Origin: CAWKCE01 sp032127035
Lineage (GTDB): Bacteria > Actinomycetota > Actinomycetes > JAHEKZ01
Reading direction: 5' to 3'
Length of the DNA: 64,000 nucleotides
NCBI GenBank assembly: GCA_963848085.1
Contig: CAWKCE010000003.1
Location: 434,001 to 498,000 of the forward strand
This document shows, in pieces, positions 16,994-25,751 of this stretch (the stretch's first letter is position 1; each line of letters begins with the position of its first letter). The translations under genes were made by a program, and so were the position numbers. The notes beneath the pieces were generated by a model that saw only the letters and a list, made by a program, of their open reading frames with translations, ran no database searches and was not told the origin of the DNA.

Positions 16994-17953
16994 GTGACTG
17001 GCGTCTGGGCGGCTGTGCGCGGCGGCCACCGCGACGTACTCATTCCGGTCGTCGTGGCCGCCTGGATACCGGTGACGCTGCTCGCCGATGCGGGGGCCAG
17101 CCTCGCCCAGCAGCGGCTGCTGGGGCTGGTCACCTGGGCGATCCTCCTGCTCCTGCTGTGGGGTGAGTCGCCGTTGGTCCGGGCCCAGACGGCGGTCGTC
17201 ATTGGGTTTGCGACCGTCGTCGAGTACACGTTCTCGCCGCTCCTCGAGGTCTACACGTACCGACTCGACAACGTTCCGGCGTTCGTGCCGCCCGGGCACG
17301 GGTTGGTGTACCTGGCCGCTTTCGCGCTGGGGCGGTCTCGCCTGTTCGTCGACCACGCCCGGGGCCTGGTGACCGCGACGGTCGTGCTCGGCGGCGGATA
17401 CGCCCTGTGGGGACTCAGCCCACTGGCGCCTCGACCCGATGTGCTCGGAGCGTTCTGGTACGTCTGTCTGCTCGGCTTCCTCGCGTGGGGCCGGTCGCGG
17501 CTGCTGTACGTCGGCGCGTTCGTGGTGGTCACCTACCTGGAGGTCGTGGGCACCTGGGTGGGGACGTGGACCTGGTCGGCCTACGACCCCACCGGCCTGG
17601 TCGCCATGGGGAACCCCCCCAGCGGCGCGGCTGGGGGCTACGGGTGGTTCGACTTGGTGGCTCTTGCGGTCGCACCCGGGCTCCTCAGGGTGATGTCACG
17701 ACTTCGCGGCCGGGTGCGGCCCCGTCAGCCGGCACCGGACAACACGCGCAGCGACTCGTCGTGGAGCAGGCCGTTGGAGCTCACCGCGTTGCCGCCGGCC
17801 ATGGCCGGACCGCCGTCGAACGCGGAGATGCGTCCTCCGGACTCGGTGACGATCGGCACCAGCGCGGCCATGTCCCAAGGGTTCAGCTCCGGTTCGACCG
17901 CAATGTCCACGGCGCCCTCTGCGACGAGCATGTGCGACCAGAAGTCGCCGTAG
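16994..17953 (+). CDS. Integral membrane protein with tail overlapping hisN
   Basis: The first about 235 residues form six or seven membrane helices (for example LIPVVVAAWIPVTLLADAG, LLGLVTWAILLLLLW, VTATVVLGGGYALW) with FSPLLEVYTYRLDNVPAFVPPGHG between them; I do not recognise the family. The frame then runs on for about 75 low-complexity residues antisense to the end of hisN before stopping at 17953. The convergent overlap is 229 bases. Either the tail is real, or the reading frame truly ends near 17690 and a frameshift hides it. GTG at 16991 or 16994 is the likely start, with a weak ribosome site. Confidence 0.6.
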   Translation: MTGVWAAVRGGHRDVLIPVVVAAWIPVTLLADAGASLAQQRLLGLVTWAILLLLLWGESPLVRAQTAVVIGFATVVEYTFSPLLEVYTYRLDNVPAFVPPGHGLVYLAAFALGRSRLFVDHARGLVTATVVLGGGYALWGLSPLAPRPDVLGAFWYVCLLGFLAWGRSRLLYVGAFVVVTYLEVVGTWVGTWTWSAYDPTGLVAMGNPPSGAAGGYGWFDLVALAVAPGLLRVMSRLRGRVRPRQPAPDNTRSDSSWSRPLELTALPPAMAGPPSNAEMRPPDSVTIGTSAAMSQGFSSGSTAMSTAPSATSMCDQKSP

Positions 17954-18519
17954 GCGCGGCTGCGCCAGCCCTGCTCAAGCAGTCGTACGAAGCCCTCCCG
18001 GGACCCGGTGGACTCCCAAGCCGGGTCATTCCACTCGGAGAACGAGACGGATGCGTCGGTCAGACGCGACACCTGGGACACGCGGAGGCGGCGACCCGCG
18101 GACAGTCGGCGACCCGACCAGGCACCGGTCCCGCGCGCCGCCCACCACCGCAGCCCCAGTGCCGGAGCGCTGACGACGCCCACGATGACGTCCTCCCCCT
18201 CCTGGAGGCCGATCAGCGTGGCCCACACCGGCACTCCGCGGACGAAGTTCTTCGTCCCGTCGATCGGGTCCAGAACCCAGCGCCGCTCGTGGTCGCCGGT
18301 CGTCCCGAACTCCTCACCGAGCACACCGTCCTGGGGCCGCTCGCGCGCCAGCGTCGCTCGCAGGACGTCCTCGCAGACACGGTCGGCGTCGCTGACGGGT
18401 GTGAGGTCCGGTTTGGTCTCCACCACGAGGTCCAGTGACCGGAACCGGTCCGTGGTGACCGCGTCCGCCTCGTCGGCGAGCTGGAAGGCGAGCGCAAGGT
18501 CGGCATCGTGATCGGGCAT
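17725..18519 (-). CDS. hisN: Histidinol-phosphatase, inositol monophosphatase family
   Basis: A 264-residue Mg-dependent phosphatase. Motifs of the inositol monophosphatase superfamily are clear: LGEEFG, DPIDGTKNFVRG (metal-binding Asp pair) and WDMAALVPIVTESGG. In actinobacteria this form (HisN) removes phosphate from histidinol phosphate in histidine synthesis. FVRGVPVWATLIGL matches HisN better than SuhB. It stands alone, away from other his genes, as is usual for HisN. Its 3' end overlaps the convergent membrane protein frame. Confidence 0.88.
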   Translation of the reverse strand: MPDHDADLALAFQLADEADAVTTDRFRSLDLVVETKPDLTPVSDADRVCEDVLRATLARERPQDGVLGEEFGTTGDHERRWVLDPIDGTKNFVRGVPVWATLIGLQEGEDVIVGVVSAPALGLRWWAARGTGAWSGRRLSAGRRLRVSQVSRLTDASVSFSEWNDPAWESTGSREGFVRLLEQGWRSRAYGDFWSHMLVAEGAVDIAVEPELNPWDMAALVPIVTESGGRISAFDGGPAMAGGNAVSSNGLLHDESLRVLSGAG

Positions 18520-18623
18520 GACGTTGACGGTATCCGCCTCTGGTGGGGCCGGGTTTGAGGTATGGGTGACGCTGGCAGCCGCGGGCGGCCATGATCGGTG
18601 TCGTTCGGGGAAGGGAGGGATCG

Positions 18624-19133
18624 ATGCCGGAGTCGGTGATGGGCCTGCCCCTGCACCCGCTGGTCGTGCATGCGGCAGTGGTGCTCGTCCCGCTCGCCGC
18701 CGTGATGACCATCGTGATCGCCGTCGACCCGGCTCGCCGTTCGCGCTTCGGCGTCCTCACCTGGCTGCTTGCGGCGGCCGCGGCGGCCGCGACGGTGGCC
18801 GCGCGGTTGACCGGCCAGAACCTCGCCGCCGCCGTCTACCCCCGCCGGGTCCCGGCTCAGGTCGTCGACCACCAGTCGTTCGGACAAAGCTCGCCCTGGT
18901 ACGCGCTGGCGCTCCTCGGCGGCGCCACCGCACTTCTGCTGTTGGACCTGGACCGCAAGCGGCGGCCCGGAATCGGAAGCGCCCTGCTGCCGAGCGTGCT
19001 GTCGGTGGTCGTGGTGCTGGTCGCCATGGCCGCCACCATTCAGGTCGCGTGGACGGGCTGGACCGGCGCCGAAGCCCGGTGGAGCGGCGTGGTCGTCGAG
19101 TCACTCCCGTTGCCCGGTGTGCCGGCACGATGA
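18624..19133 (+). CDS. DUF2231 membrane protein, copy 1
   Basis: A 169-residue four-helix membrane protein. The opening GLPLHPLVVHA is the DUF2231 hallmark (His near the first helix). Start at 18624 behind GGGAGGGA. DUF2231 proteins are of unknown function and have been linked by context to heme, iron or redox proteins. A second copy follows 12 bases later with the same opening, so the pair are tandem paralogs that may form a heterodimer. Confidence 0.85.
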   Translation: MPESVMGLPLHPLVVHAAVVLVPLAAVMTIVIAVDPARRSRFGVLTWLLAAAAAAATVAARLTGQNLAAAVYPRRVPAQVVDHQSFGQSSPWYALALLGGATALLLLDLDRKRRPGIGSALLPSVLSVVVVLVAMAATIQVAWTGWTGAEARWSGVVVESLPLPGVPAR

Positions 19134-19145
19134 GCGGATGTCGGC

Positions 19146-19628
19146 ATGCCTGAGACCGTCGGTGGGATCCCGATCCACCCGCTCGTCGTGCATGCAGTGG
19201 TTGTCCTGCTTCCCCTCGCCGCGTTGGGGGTCCTGGTCGTCGCGTTGGTGCCTCGGTGGCGCACAGCGTTCGCGCCGCTGGTTCTGGGCATCACGGTCGT
19301 GGCCGCCGCTCTGGTCCCCGTGGCCACGCAAAGCGGCGAGGCCCTGCTCAGGTCGGTGAGTGGTGAGCTGGTGGTCCGCCACGCGGACCTCGGGGCCACG
19401 GTGATCTGGTTTGCGCTGGCACTGCTCACCACCGCCATCGCCCTGTGGTGGATGGCGCGCCGGGAGCGTACGAACCGTCCACTCAGCCGCGGGTGGTCCC
19501 TCGCGGTGTCGGTGGTTGCTGTCTTGGTGGCAGCAGCGGCAATCGTCCAGGTCGTGCTGGTCGGACACTCCGGATCGAAGGCGGTCTGGGACGGCACGCC
19601 GACCTCGACGAGCAGTCAGGGTGACTAG
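19146..19628 (+). CDS. DUF2231 membrane protein, copy 2
   Basis: A 160-residue paralog of the gene before it, starting MPETVGGIPIHPLVVHA, with four membrane helices and the same His-containing first helix. The similarity covers the whole length but is clearly diverged, so duplication is old. The stop overlaps the convergent rsgA stop (19625-19628 share CTAG). No other partner is present. Confidence 0.85.
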   Translation: MPETVGGIPIHPLVVHAVVVLLPLAALGVLVVALVPRWRTAFAPLVLGITVVAAALVPVATQSGEALLRSVSGELVVRHADLGATVIWFALALLTTAIALWWMARRERTNRPLSRGWSLAVSVVAVLVAAAAIVQVVLVGHSGSKAVWDGTPTSTSSQGD

Positions 19629-20650
19629 TCGCGCCCTGCCCCGGGCTCCTCGCCGCCCACGTCAACCGTGCGGCTGGACAGCAGTCTGCGCAACGACTCC
19701 AGCCGCGCCCGCGGGGCATGACCGGCGGCCACGTACGCGTCCAGGGCACAGTGGTCCACGTCGTGCGTGCATCCGCGCGGGCACGCACCGACACCGGCCT
19801 CGAGGTCGGGGAAGGCATGCATGAACCGGCCGACGTCGACGTGGGCAAGACCGAACGAGCGGATGCCAGGGGTGTCGACCACCCAGCCACCCTGCGGCAG
19901 GCGCAGGGCCACTGCCGAGGTGGACGTATGTCGCCCCCGGCCGGTGACGACGTTGACGCGGCCCGTGCTGCGGTCGGCGTCCGGAACGAGGGCGTTCACG
20001 AGCGTCGACTTCCCGACCCCCGACGTTCCAAGCAGGGCGGTGACCTTGCCGGCCAGGTACCCGAGGAGCTCGTCGAGGTCGCCGTCGCGACGGACCGCCA
20101 CCGACGTGACCCCGAGAGGCCGGTAGCTGGCGAGGAGCGGGTCGGGATCGGCAAGGTCGCGCTTGGTCAGGACGAGCAACGGAGTCAGCCCGCCGTCGTA
20201 GGCCGCGACGAGGGCACGGTCGATCAGTCGCGGCTGCGGCTCCGGGTTGGCCAGCGACACCACGATCGCGAGCTGGTCGGCGTTGGCCACCACGACGCGC
20301 TCCACCGGGTCGGTGTCGTCCGCGGTCCGTCGAAGTACCGTGCGTCGCGGATGGCGTCGAATGATGCGGGCCAGTGCGTCCGGACCTCCGGCCAAGTCGC
20401 CGACCAGCGCCACTGCATCGCCGATGGTCAGGCCTTTCCGCCCGAGCTCGCGCGCCTTGACGGCGAAGACCTCCCGGCCGCCTTGCTCGGCGCCGAGCTC
20501 GACGGTGAAGCGACCGCGGTCGACGGCGACCACCATTCCCTCGCTGGCGTCCTCGTGGTCGGGACGCTGCTTGCTTCGCGGCCGCGACTTGCGGCGTCCC
20601 GGACGCACCCGGACGTCGTCCTCGTCGTAGTGGTGCGTGGGTCGCCTCAC
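19625..20650 (-). CDS. rsgA: Ribosome small-subunit-dependent GTPase A
   Basis: A 341-residue circularly permuted GTPase that helps mature the 30S subunit. Layout: basic tail (about 1-37), OB-fold domain, GTPase with G4 LTKRD near residue 162 first, then P-loop GTSGVGKST (208-216), G3 DTPG (259-262) and a C-terminal zinc knuckle CPRGCTHDVDHC (290-301). The gene starts with GTG overlapping the aroA stop by four bases, an arrangement also known in mycobacteria (aroA next to an RsgA-like GTPase). Translation is thus coupled to aroA. Confidence 0.95.
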   Translation of the reverse strand: MRRPTHHYDEDDVRVRPGRRKSRPRSKQRPDHEDASEGMVVAVDRGRFTVELGAEQGGREVFAVKARELGRKGLTIGDAVALVGDLAGGPDALARIIRRHPRRTVLRRTADDTDPVERVVVANADQLAIVVSLANPEPQPRLIDRALVAAYDGGLTPLLVLTKRDLADPDPLLASYRPLGVTSVAVRRDGDLDELLGYLAGKVTALLGTSGVGKSTLVNALVPDADRSTGRVNVVTGRGRHTSTSAVALRLPQGGWVVDTPGIRSFGLAHVDVGRFMHAFPDLEAGVGACPRGCTHDVDHCALDAYVAAGHAPRARLESLRRLLSSRTVDVGGEEPGAGRD

Positions 20651-21927
20651 GCGACCGTCGTCCCCAGCAGTCGCGACCAGCGGCCGGGGAAGTCCGGCAG
20701 CGTTTTTCCGGTGGTGGCGACGTCCTCGACCATCAGGCCGGGCACTGCCAGCCCGATGAGGGCACCGGCGGTGGCCATCCGGTGGTCGGCGTAGGTGTGG
20801 AACACCCCGCCGCGCAGCGGGCGCGGCCGGATGACCAACCCGTCGTCGGTCTCGGTCACGTCGCCGCCGATCAGGTTGAGCTCGGCGGTGAGGGCTGCCA
20901 GGCGGTCGGTCTCGTGTCCTCTCAGGTGCGCGACTCCACGGATGGTGCTGGGGGAGTCGGCAAGAGCAGCCAGGGCGGCCACGGTGGTGACGAGCTCGGG
21001 AAGCGCTCCGAGGTCGACGTCAATCCCTCGTACTCGGCCGTCAGCGCGGACGACGAGGGTGCCGTCATCGGTCAGGTCGTCGGTCGCCCCCATGGCACGC
21101 ACGACCGCTCGAATCGCATCACCGGGCTGGGCCGGCACGGCGTCGCCCCACCCCGGGACTCGGACGCAGCCCCCCACGAGCACACAGGCAGCCAGAAACG
21201 GCCCCGCGTTCGACAGGTCCGGCGGGACCTGGTGTCGTCCGCCGGAGGGAGTGCCGGGGTGCACCCGCCACGTCGCCGCGTCGTCGTGGTCAACCTGGAC
21301 TCCGGCTCCCCTCAGAATCTGCCGGGTCATCTCGACGTGAGGCAGAGACGGGGTTGGTCCCACCACGGTGAGGGTCAGGCCGTTGCGGAATCGGCACCCC
21401 GCGAGGAGCAGGGCGCTCACAAACTGGCTGGAGGCGCCGGCGGCCAGGGTCACCGCACCTCCGTCCAGGCCACCCTGCCCGTGGACGGTGAACGGCAGCG
21501 CGCGTCTCCCACCATCCTCGATACGTGCGCCGAGCGAGTGGAGCGCATCCAGCAGCGGCGCCATCGGCCGGTGCCGGGCCCGCGGGTCACCGTCGAAGAC
21601 GACCGGGCCGTCGGCGAGTGCGGCCACCGGTGGGACGAACCGCATCACGGTGCCCGCGAGGCCGCAGTCGATCGTGGCCGGACCGTGCAGGTCTCCGGGC
21701 GTGACCAGCCAGCCGTCCCCGCTGGTCGCCACCAGCGTGCCCAAGGCTCGCAGCGCGTCGGCCATGAGCTCGGTGTCCCGCGCCCGCAGCGGGTGTTCGA
21801 TGGTGGTCGGCTCCGCAGCGAGTGCGGCCAAGACCAGCAACCGGTTGGTCACCGACTTGGAGCCGGGGATCTCGACCACGGCGTCGAGGGTGCCGCTTGC
21901 CACCGGTGCCGGCCACAGGTCGTTCAT
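20647..21927 (-). CDS. aroA: 5-Enolpyruvylshikimate-3-phosphate synthase
   Basis: A 426-residue shikimate pathway enzyme joining shikimate-3-phosphate and phosphoenolpyruvate. Motifs: PGSKSVTNRLLVLAAL at the N terminus, LAGTVMRF, a conserved RGHETDRLAALTAEL and YADHRMATAGAL near the C terminus. The sequence LAGTVMRF (Ala then Gly-Thr) is typical of class I-like actinobacterial enzymes. I start at MNDLWPAP (21927); the frame extends to 22170 but that part is not family-like. It heads an aroA-rsgA pair. Confidence 0.96.
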   Translation of the reverse strand: MNDLWPAPVASGTLDAVVEIPGSKSVTNRLLVLAALAAEPTTIEHPLRARDTELMADALRALGTLVATSGDGWLVTPGDLHGPATIDCGLAGTVMRFVPPVAALADGPVVFDGDPRARHRPMAPLLDALHSLGARIEDGGRRALPFTVHGQGGLDGGAVTLAAGASSQFVSALLLAGCRFRNGLTLTVVGPTPSLPHVEMTRQILRGAGVQVDHDDAATWRVHPGTPSGGRHQVPPDLSNAGPFLAACVLVGGCVRVPGWGDAVPAQPGDAIRAVVRAMGATDDLTDDGTLVVRADGRVRGIDVDLGALPELVTTVAALAALADSPSTIRGVAHLRGHETDRLAALTAELNLIGGDVTETDDGLVIRPRPLRGGVFHTYADHRMATAGALIGLAVPGLMVEDVATTGKTLPDFPGRWSRLLGTTVA

Positions 21928-21967
21928 CGGCCAGAGGCTATCTGGGGTCGACCGGTCGGCTGTCGCA

Positions 21968-23302
21968 TCAGACCGCCACCGTGACGACGCCCTCGGCGAC
22001 GGCGACCCGCTGCCGCCCACCACCGTCAGACTCAACTGTGACCGCAATCGGGTCGACCGTCGCCCGGGTGAGGGCGCCCTTGTCCCACAGCCGCACATCT
22101 CGCCACAGCAGGAGCTGGTTCGTCCGGTCCCGTCGCTGGAGCACCAAGCCCTTGAGGTCAGCCGGCGCATCGCTCAGCCGGAGCCCGATCGGCTCCGGGG
22201 TGTAGGGCTCGCCGGGGTCAGCGACCGACGCGATGAAGTCGCGCAGCGCGGTGAACGACGTCTTCTTGACCCAGTTCTGGGGGCGGTCGAGGTCACCGTC
22301 GAACACCGCGACGAGCCCCCAGTTGGACTCCAGGTCGGCGTTCGTCGGGTCGGGGTCGTCCAGCAGCTCGTACTGGAAGGTCCGCACCACCCCGCGGGCG
22401 AACATCTCGCAGAAGACGGTGACCACCGACACGGCCTGGACGTCCCAGGGGACTGCGGTGAAGTCCACGAGCTCCGGCTCCGCGGTGTTGAAGCCCGTCT
22501 CGGTGCAGTACATGGGCAACCCGCCGATTGCGGCCTTGGCGGCGGCCAGTCGCTCGTCCACCAGCGAGGAGGCGGTCGTACCGCCCTGGGACAACGGGTA
22601 GCGGTGGAAATCGCCGTAGTCGAGGTAGGAGGCGATGTCGGTCTCCCGCAGCGCCTCGAAGTCGGCCAGCAGCGTGGACTGGGCGTCGCGCAGCACAGGA
22701 GCCACCCGCTTGACCTTCGTGGTGGGGATGCCGAGAACGGCCATTCGGTCCGAGATCTGTTTGGAATGGTCCCGCGCCGCCGCCGCCCAGTCAGCCGGTC
22801 GATCTGAGCCGTTGGGCTCGTTCAGCCCGCCCACCGACACGTAGCGCTCAGGGTGGGCTGCCACCGGCCCCAGCATCGCGTCCATGTCTGCGTCGGAGTA
22901 CGGCGCTCGGTCGGCGCGGCCCAGCGTCACGTGGGAGCGGATACCGGCGGCGTACAGCTCCTCCAGGTGAGCCAGCTCGGACGTCGAGGTGTCACTGGGG
23001 AACTGCCGGTCCCGGATGGTCCGCACGCCGAGCTCGATCAGCAGCGCGGTCACCGCTGCGGTGTTTCCGTACGCAGTCTGCCGGAAGTGGTACTTCACGT
23101 TGACGCCGATCGACTCGGCCAACGCGTCGGACGAGGAAGGCGTGACGAGCGGCAGCCCGCTCGACGAGGTGGGACCCTGCGGCGCATCGTCGCGCGACGC
23201 GAGCATCAGCGCTGTTGCGCCGGCGGTGGCTCCGATCGCTCCGAGGCCGAGGGCAGCCAGGACCGCGCGTCGGGCCACGGGCCGGCCGACCGGTTCCTCC
23301 AC
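21968..23302 (-). CDS. Secreted TIM-barrel glycoside hydrolase-like protein
   Basis: A 444-residue exported protein. The N terminus has a twin arginine and hydrophobic helix (ARRAVLAALGLGAIGATAGA), suggesting Tat or Sec export. The catalytic part shows GGLNEPNGS, with a likely acid/base Glu after Asn as in clan A glycosidases, and MYCTETGFNT, with a likely nucleophile Glu; RTIRDRQFP and DFHRYP also fit a barrel. A C-terminal beta domain (QLLLWRDVRLWD) follows. Substrate unknown; family not assigned. It sits between aroA and the SRAP gene, so it looks inserted in a conserved neighbourhood. Confidence 0.75.
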   Translation of the reverse strand: MEEPVGRPVARRAVLAALGLGAIGATAGATALMLASRDDAPQGPTSSSGLPLVTPSSSDALAESIGVNVKYHFRQTAYGNTAAVTALLIELGVRTIRDRQFPSDTSTSELAHLEELYAAGIRSHVTLGRADRAPYSDADMDAMLGPVAAHPERYVSVGGLNEPNGSDRPADWAAAARDHSKQISDRMAVLGIPTTKVKRVAPVLRDAQSTLLADFEALRETDIASYLDYGDFHRYPLSQGGTTASSLVDERLAAAKAAIGGLPMYCTETGFNTAEPELVDFTAVPWDVQAVSVVTVFCEMFARGVVRTFQYELLDDPDPTNADLESNWGLVAVFDGDLDRPQNWVKKTSFTALRDFIASVADPGEPYTPEPIGLRLSDAPADLKGLVLQRRDRTNQLLLWRDVRLWDKGALTRATVDPIAVTVESDGGGRQRVAVAEGVVTVAV

Positions 23303-23357
23303 CCTGGCTCCTCGACGATCGACGGACGGTGATGGGCAGCCGACGTAGGCTCATCCC

Positions 23358-24134
23358 ATGTGTGGACGGTACGCGGCTGCCAAGGACCCGGATGCACTGG
23401 CTGAGGAGTTCGAGGTCGAGGAGCAGGTCCTGGACAAGCCGCTCAAGCCGGACTGGAACGTCGCCCCCACGAAGCGGGTCTACGTCGTGATGGAACCGCG
23501 CCCCAAGGACGCGCCCGACGACTTCGTCGTCACTCGACAGCTCCGGGTGGCCAAGTGGGGCTTGGTGCCCTCGTGGGCGAAGGACCCGGCCATCGGCTCG
23601 CGGATGATCAACGCACGGGTGGAGACCGTGGCGGAGAAGCCGTCCTACCGCCGCGCCTTCGCGTCTCGGCGGTGCATCGTCCCGGCTGACGGCTACTACG
23701 AGTGGTACGAGCCCGAGGGGGACGACGTTCCGCGGACGAAGTCCGGAAAGCCGCGCAAGCAGCCGTTCTACATCCACCCGAGCGACGGCTCGTCGTTGGC
23801 GATGGCCGGGCTCTACGAGTGGTGGCGGGACAAGGAGCGGGACCCCGACGACCCGGAAGCCTGGCTGATGACCACCACCATCATCACCACGTCTTCCACC
23901 GACGAGCTCGGGCGCATCCACGATCGAATGCCCCTGGTCGTGGACCCGGCCCATCGTGACACCTGGCTCCAGCCGGCGAAGGCCGACCCGCTCCTGCTGA
24001 CCGAGCTCCTCAGCCCCGCCTCGGCGGTCGTCCTGGACGCCTACCCCGTCTCACTCGCGGTGAACGACGTCCGACACAACGGCCCGGAGCTGATCCATGC
24101 GCTGCCGGCGGACACGTCCACCGAGGAGTTGTGA
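23358..24134 (+). CDS. SRAP/HMCES-type abasic-site protein
   Basis: A 258-residue SOS-response-associated peptidase-fold protein. It forms a covalent thiazolidine with abasic sites in single-stranded DNA through Cys2 (MCGRYA). The other conserved residues are present: Asn34 in NVAPT, the INARVET strand, Glu in GYYEWYE and His in GRIHDRMP. Met1 must be removed to free Cys2. Length is normal for the actinobacterial YedK-like branch. The next gene overlaps its stop (GTGA). No SOS box is visible upstream. Confidence 0.93.
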   Translation: MCGRYAAAKDPDALAEEFEVEEQVLDKPLKPDWNVAPTKRVYVVMEPRPKDAPDDFVVTRQLRVAKWGLVPSWAKDPAIGSRMINARVETVAEKPSYRRAFASRRCIVPADGYYEWYEPEGDDVPRTKSGKPRKQPFYIHPSDGSSLAMAGLYEWWRDKERDPDDPEAWLMTTTIITTSSTDELGRIHDRMPLVVDPAHRDTWLQPAKADPLLLTELLSPASAVVLDAYPVSLAVNDVRHNGPELIHALPADTSTEEL

Positions 24135-24796
24135 CCCAGGTCGTCGAGGTGTCGACGTCGCAGGGCGCGGCGCGGCTGCACGTCGACCGGGCGGCGCACG
24201 GCGTAGGAACGGTCATCCTGGGGCACGGTGCAGGTGGGGGCGTGACGGCGCCCGATCTGGTCACGCTGGCTCGGCTCCTGCCGGGGCGGGGACTGAGCGT
24301 GGTTCGGGTGGAGCAGCCGTGGCGGGTGGCCGGCCGGCGCATCGCCGTGGCCCCGCTCCGGCTGGACCAGGCGTGGCTCGACACGCGCGGCTCCTGGCCG
24401 GAGGGGCCGGTGATCGTCGGTGGGCGCAGCGCCGGGGCCCGCGTGGCCAGCCGGACGGCCGTCGTGAGCGGAGCGGCCGGTGTCGTGGCTCTCGCCTTTC
24501 CACTGCATCCCCCGGGCCGAGCGGCGCCCAGCCGGGTCGACGAGCTGGCGGTTGACCTTCCGATGCTGGTGGTCCAGGGGGTGGCGGACCCGTTCGGTGG
24601 ACCGGAGGGGTTTCCGAAACGCGCCGGACTGACCATCGCGTCGGTCCCGGGAGACCACGCCTTCGCCATCGGTCGCGGCGGGCCGGGAACGCCGACGGAG
24701 GTGCTCGCCCTGGCCGCCGAGATCGTCGCCGGCTGGTCTCACCGGCTGTTGGCCGGGAATGCCGACCCCTCTGCACGACGTTCCAAGGTTTCGTGA
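24131..24796 (+). CDS. Alpha/beta hydrolase, KANL3/Tex30-like
   Basis: A 221-residue hydrolase with the nucleophile elbow GGRSAGARV, an acid in QGVADPFGG and a His in PGDHAFAIG, plus LGHGAGGG at the oxyanion hole. This pattern fits the KANL3/Tex30 branch of predicted alpha/beta hydrolases. It starts with GTG inside the SRAP stop and its own stop touches the first possible sigR start. Substrate unknown. Its 3' end contains the SigR-type promoter, so the end of this gene doubles as the sigR control region. Confidence 0.82.
   Translation: MTQVVEVSTSQGAARLHVDRAAHGVGTVILGHGAGGGVTAPDLVTLARLLPGRGLSVVRVEQPWRVAGRRIAVAPLRLDQAWLDTRGSWPEGPVIVGGRSAGARVASRTAVVSGAAGVVALAFPLHPPGRAAPSRVDELAVDLPMLVVQGVADPFGGPEGFPKRAGLTIASVPGDHAFAIGRGGPGTPTEVLALAAEIVAGWSHRLLAGNADPSARRSKVS
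24756..24782 (+). promoter_or_regulatory. SigR-type autoregulatory promoter
   Basis: GGAAT (24756-24760), 19 bases, then GTT (24780-24782), which matches the disulfide-stress SigR/SigH promoter form GGAAT-N18/19-GTT. It lies within the last codons of the alpha/beta hydrolase gene and just before sigR. Transcription would begin near 24790, at or just before the upstream possible starts of sigR. Autoregulation of sigR from such a promoter is established in Streptomyces. Confidence 0.7.
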
Positions 24797-24846
24797 TGCT
24801 GATGCGCGAGCGGCCGGCTGCGGTGCAGTCGCTACGCTGGCCCGCG

Positions 24847-25449
24847 ATGCCAGCCGAGGAGACCGTCCCCGAGCGCGCCGCCCGCTTCGAGCGGGACGCG
24901 CTGCCCTTTCTCGACCAGCTGTACGGCGCCGCGCTCCGGATGACACGCAATCCGGCCGATGCCGAGGACCTGGTGCAGGAGACCTTCGCCAAGGCCTTCG
25001 CGTCGTTCCACCAGTACACCGACGGCACCAACCTCAAGGCGTGGCTCTACCGCATCCTGACGAACACGTTCATCAACAGCTACCGGAAGAAGCAGCGGGA
25101 GCCGCTGCAGTCGGCGTCGGAGGACGTCGAGGACTGGCAGCTGGCGCGCGCGGAGTCCCACACGTCCAGCGGTCTTCGCTCGGCCGAGGCCGAGGCGCTG
25201 GACCGGTTGCCGGACAGCGACATCAAGGACGCACTGGCGTCGCTGTCGGACGACTTCCGGATGGCCGTCTACCTCGCCGACGTCGAGGGGTTCGCCTACA
25301 AGGAGATTGCGGAGATCATGGACACCCCGATCGGAACCGTGATGTCTCGCCTGCACCGCGGGCGCCGGCAGCTGCGGGGGATGCTGGAGGACTACGCGCA
25401 CGAACGCGGACTGATCCCGTCGGGGACGACTCCCGGGGAGGGCACATGA
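24847..25449 (+). CDS. sigR: ECF sigma factor SigR/SigH (thiol-oxidative stress)
   Basis: A 200-residue group IV sigma factor. Region 2 is RFERDALPFLDQLYGAALRM and DAEDLVQETFAKAF; the diagnostic SigR block NLKAWLYRILTNTFINSYRKKQREP follows in region 2.4 and linker; region 4 has FAYKEIAEIMDTPIGTVMSRLHRGRRQLRG. It directs genes for thioredoxin, mycothiol and proteolysis under disulfide stress and is held by RsrA. Starts at 24793 (GTG), 24796 or 24802 would add up to 18 residues; given the promoter ending at 24782, an upstream start would be nearly leaderless. RsrA follows with ATGA overlap. Confidence 0.94.
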   Translation: MPAEETVPERAARFERDALPFLDQLYGAALRMTRNPADAEDLVQETFAKAFASFHQYTDGTNLKAWLYRILTNTFINSYRKKQREPLQSASEDVEDWQLARAESHTSSGLRSAEAEALDRLPDSDIKDALASLSDDFRMAVYLADVEGFAYKEIAEIMDTPIGTVMSRLHRGRRQLRGMLEDYAHERGLIPSGTTPGEGT

Positions 25450-25736
25450 GCTGCGGTCAGCCGCACGACACCGACTGCTCGGAGGTCATCGAGGCCGTTT
25501 ATCTGTACCTCGACGGAGAGCTGGAGCACGACGGCGTCGACCGGATCCGGCAGCACCTCGACGAGTGCTCGCCTTGTCTGCGGGAGTACGGCATCGAGCG
25601 CGAGGTCAAGATCCTGGTGGCACGCAGCTGCTGCGAGGCCGCCCCGCCCGGCCTGCGGGACACCGTCGTCGAGCGCATCCGGCTGGTTCGCACCGAACTG
25701 ACCGTTGAGACGCCCTCGGAGTACCGGCCCGACTGA
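25446..25736 (+). CDS. rsrA: Mycothiol-system anti-sigma factor RsrA
   Basis: A 96-residue zinc-binding anti-sigma (ZAS) protein. Cys11, His37, Cys41 and Cys44 (HLDECSPC) fall at exactly the residue numbers of Streptomyces coelicolor RsrA; oxidation forms a disulfide that frees the sigma factor. VYLYLDGEL is the typical helix before the zinc site. An extra Cys pair (SCCEAAPPGLRD) near residue 62 is usual in the family. The start codon overlaps the sigR stop by four bases, giving equal synthesis. Confidence 0.95.
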   Translation: MSCGQPHDTDCSEVIEAVYLYLDGELEHDGVDRIRQHLDECSPCLREYGIEREVKILVARSCCEAAPPGLRDTVVERIRLVRTELTVETPSEYRPD

Positions 25737-25751
25737 GCCGGATCCGTCCGC

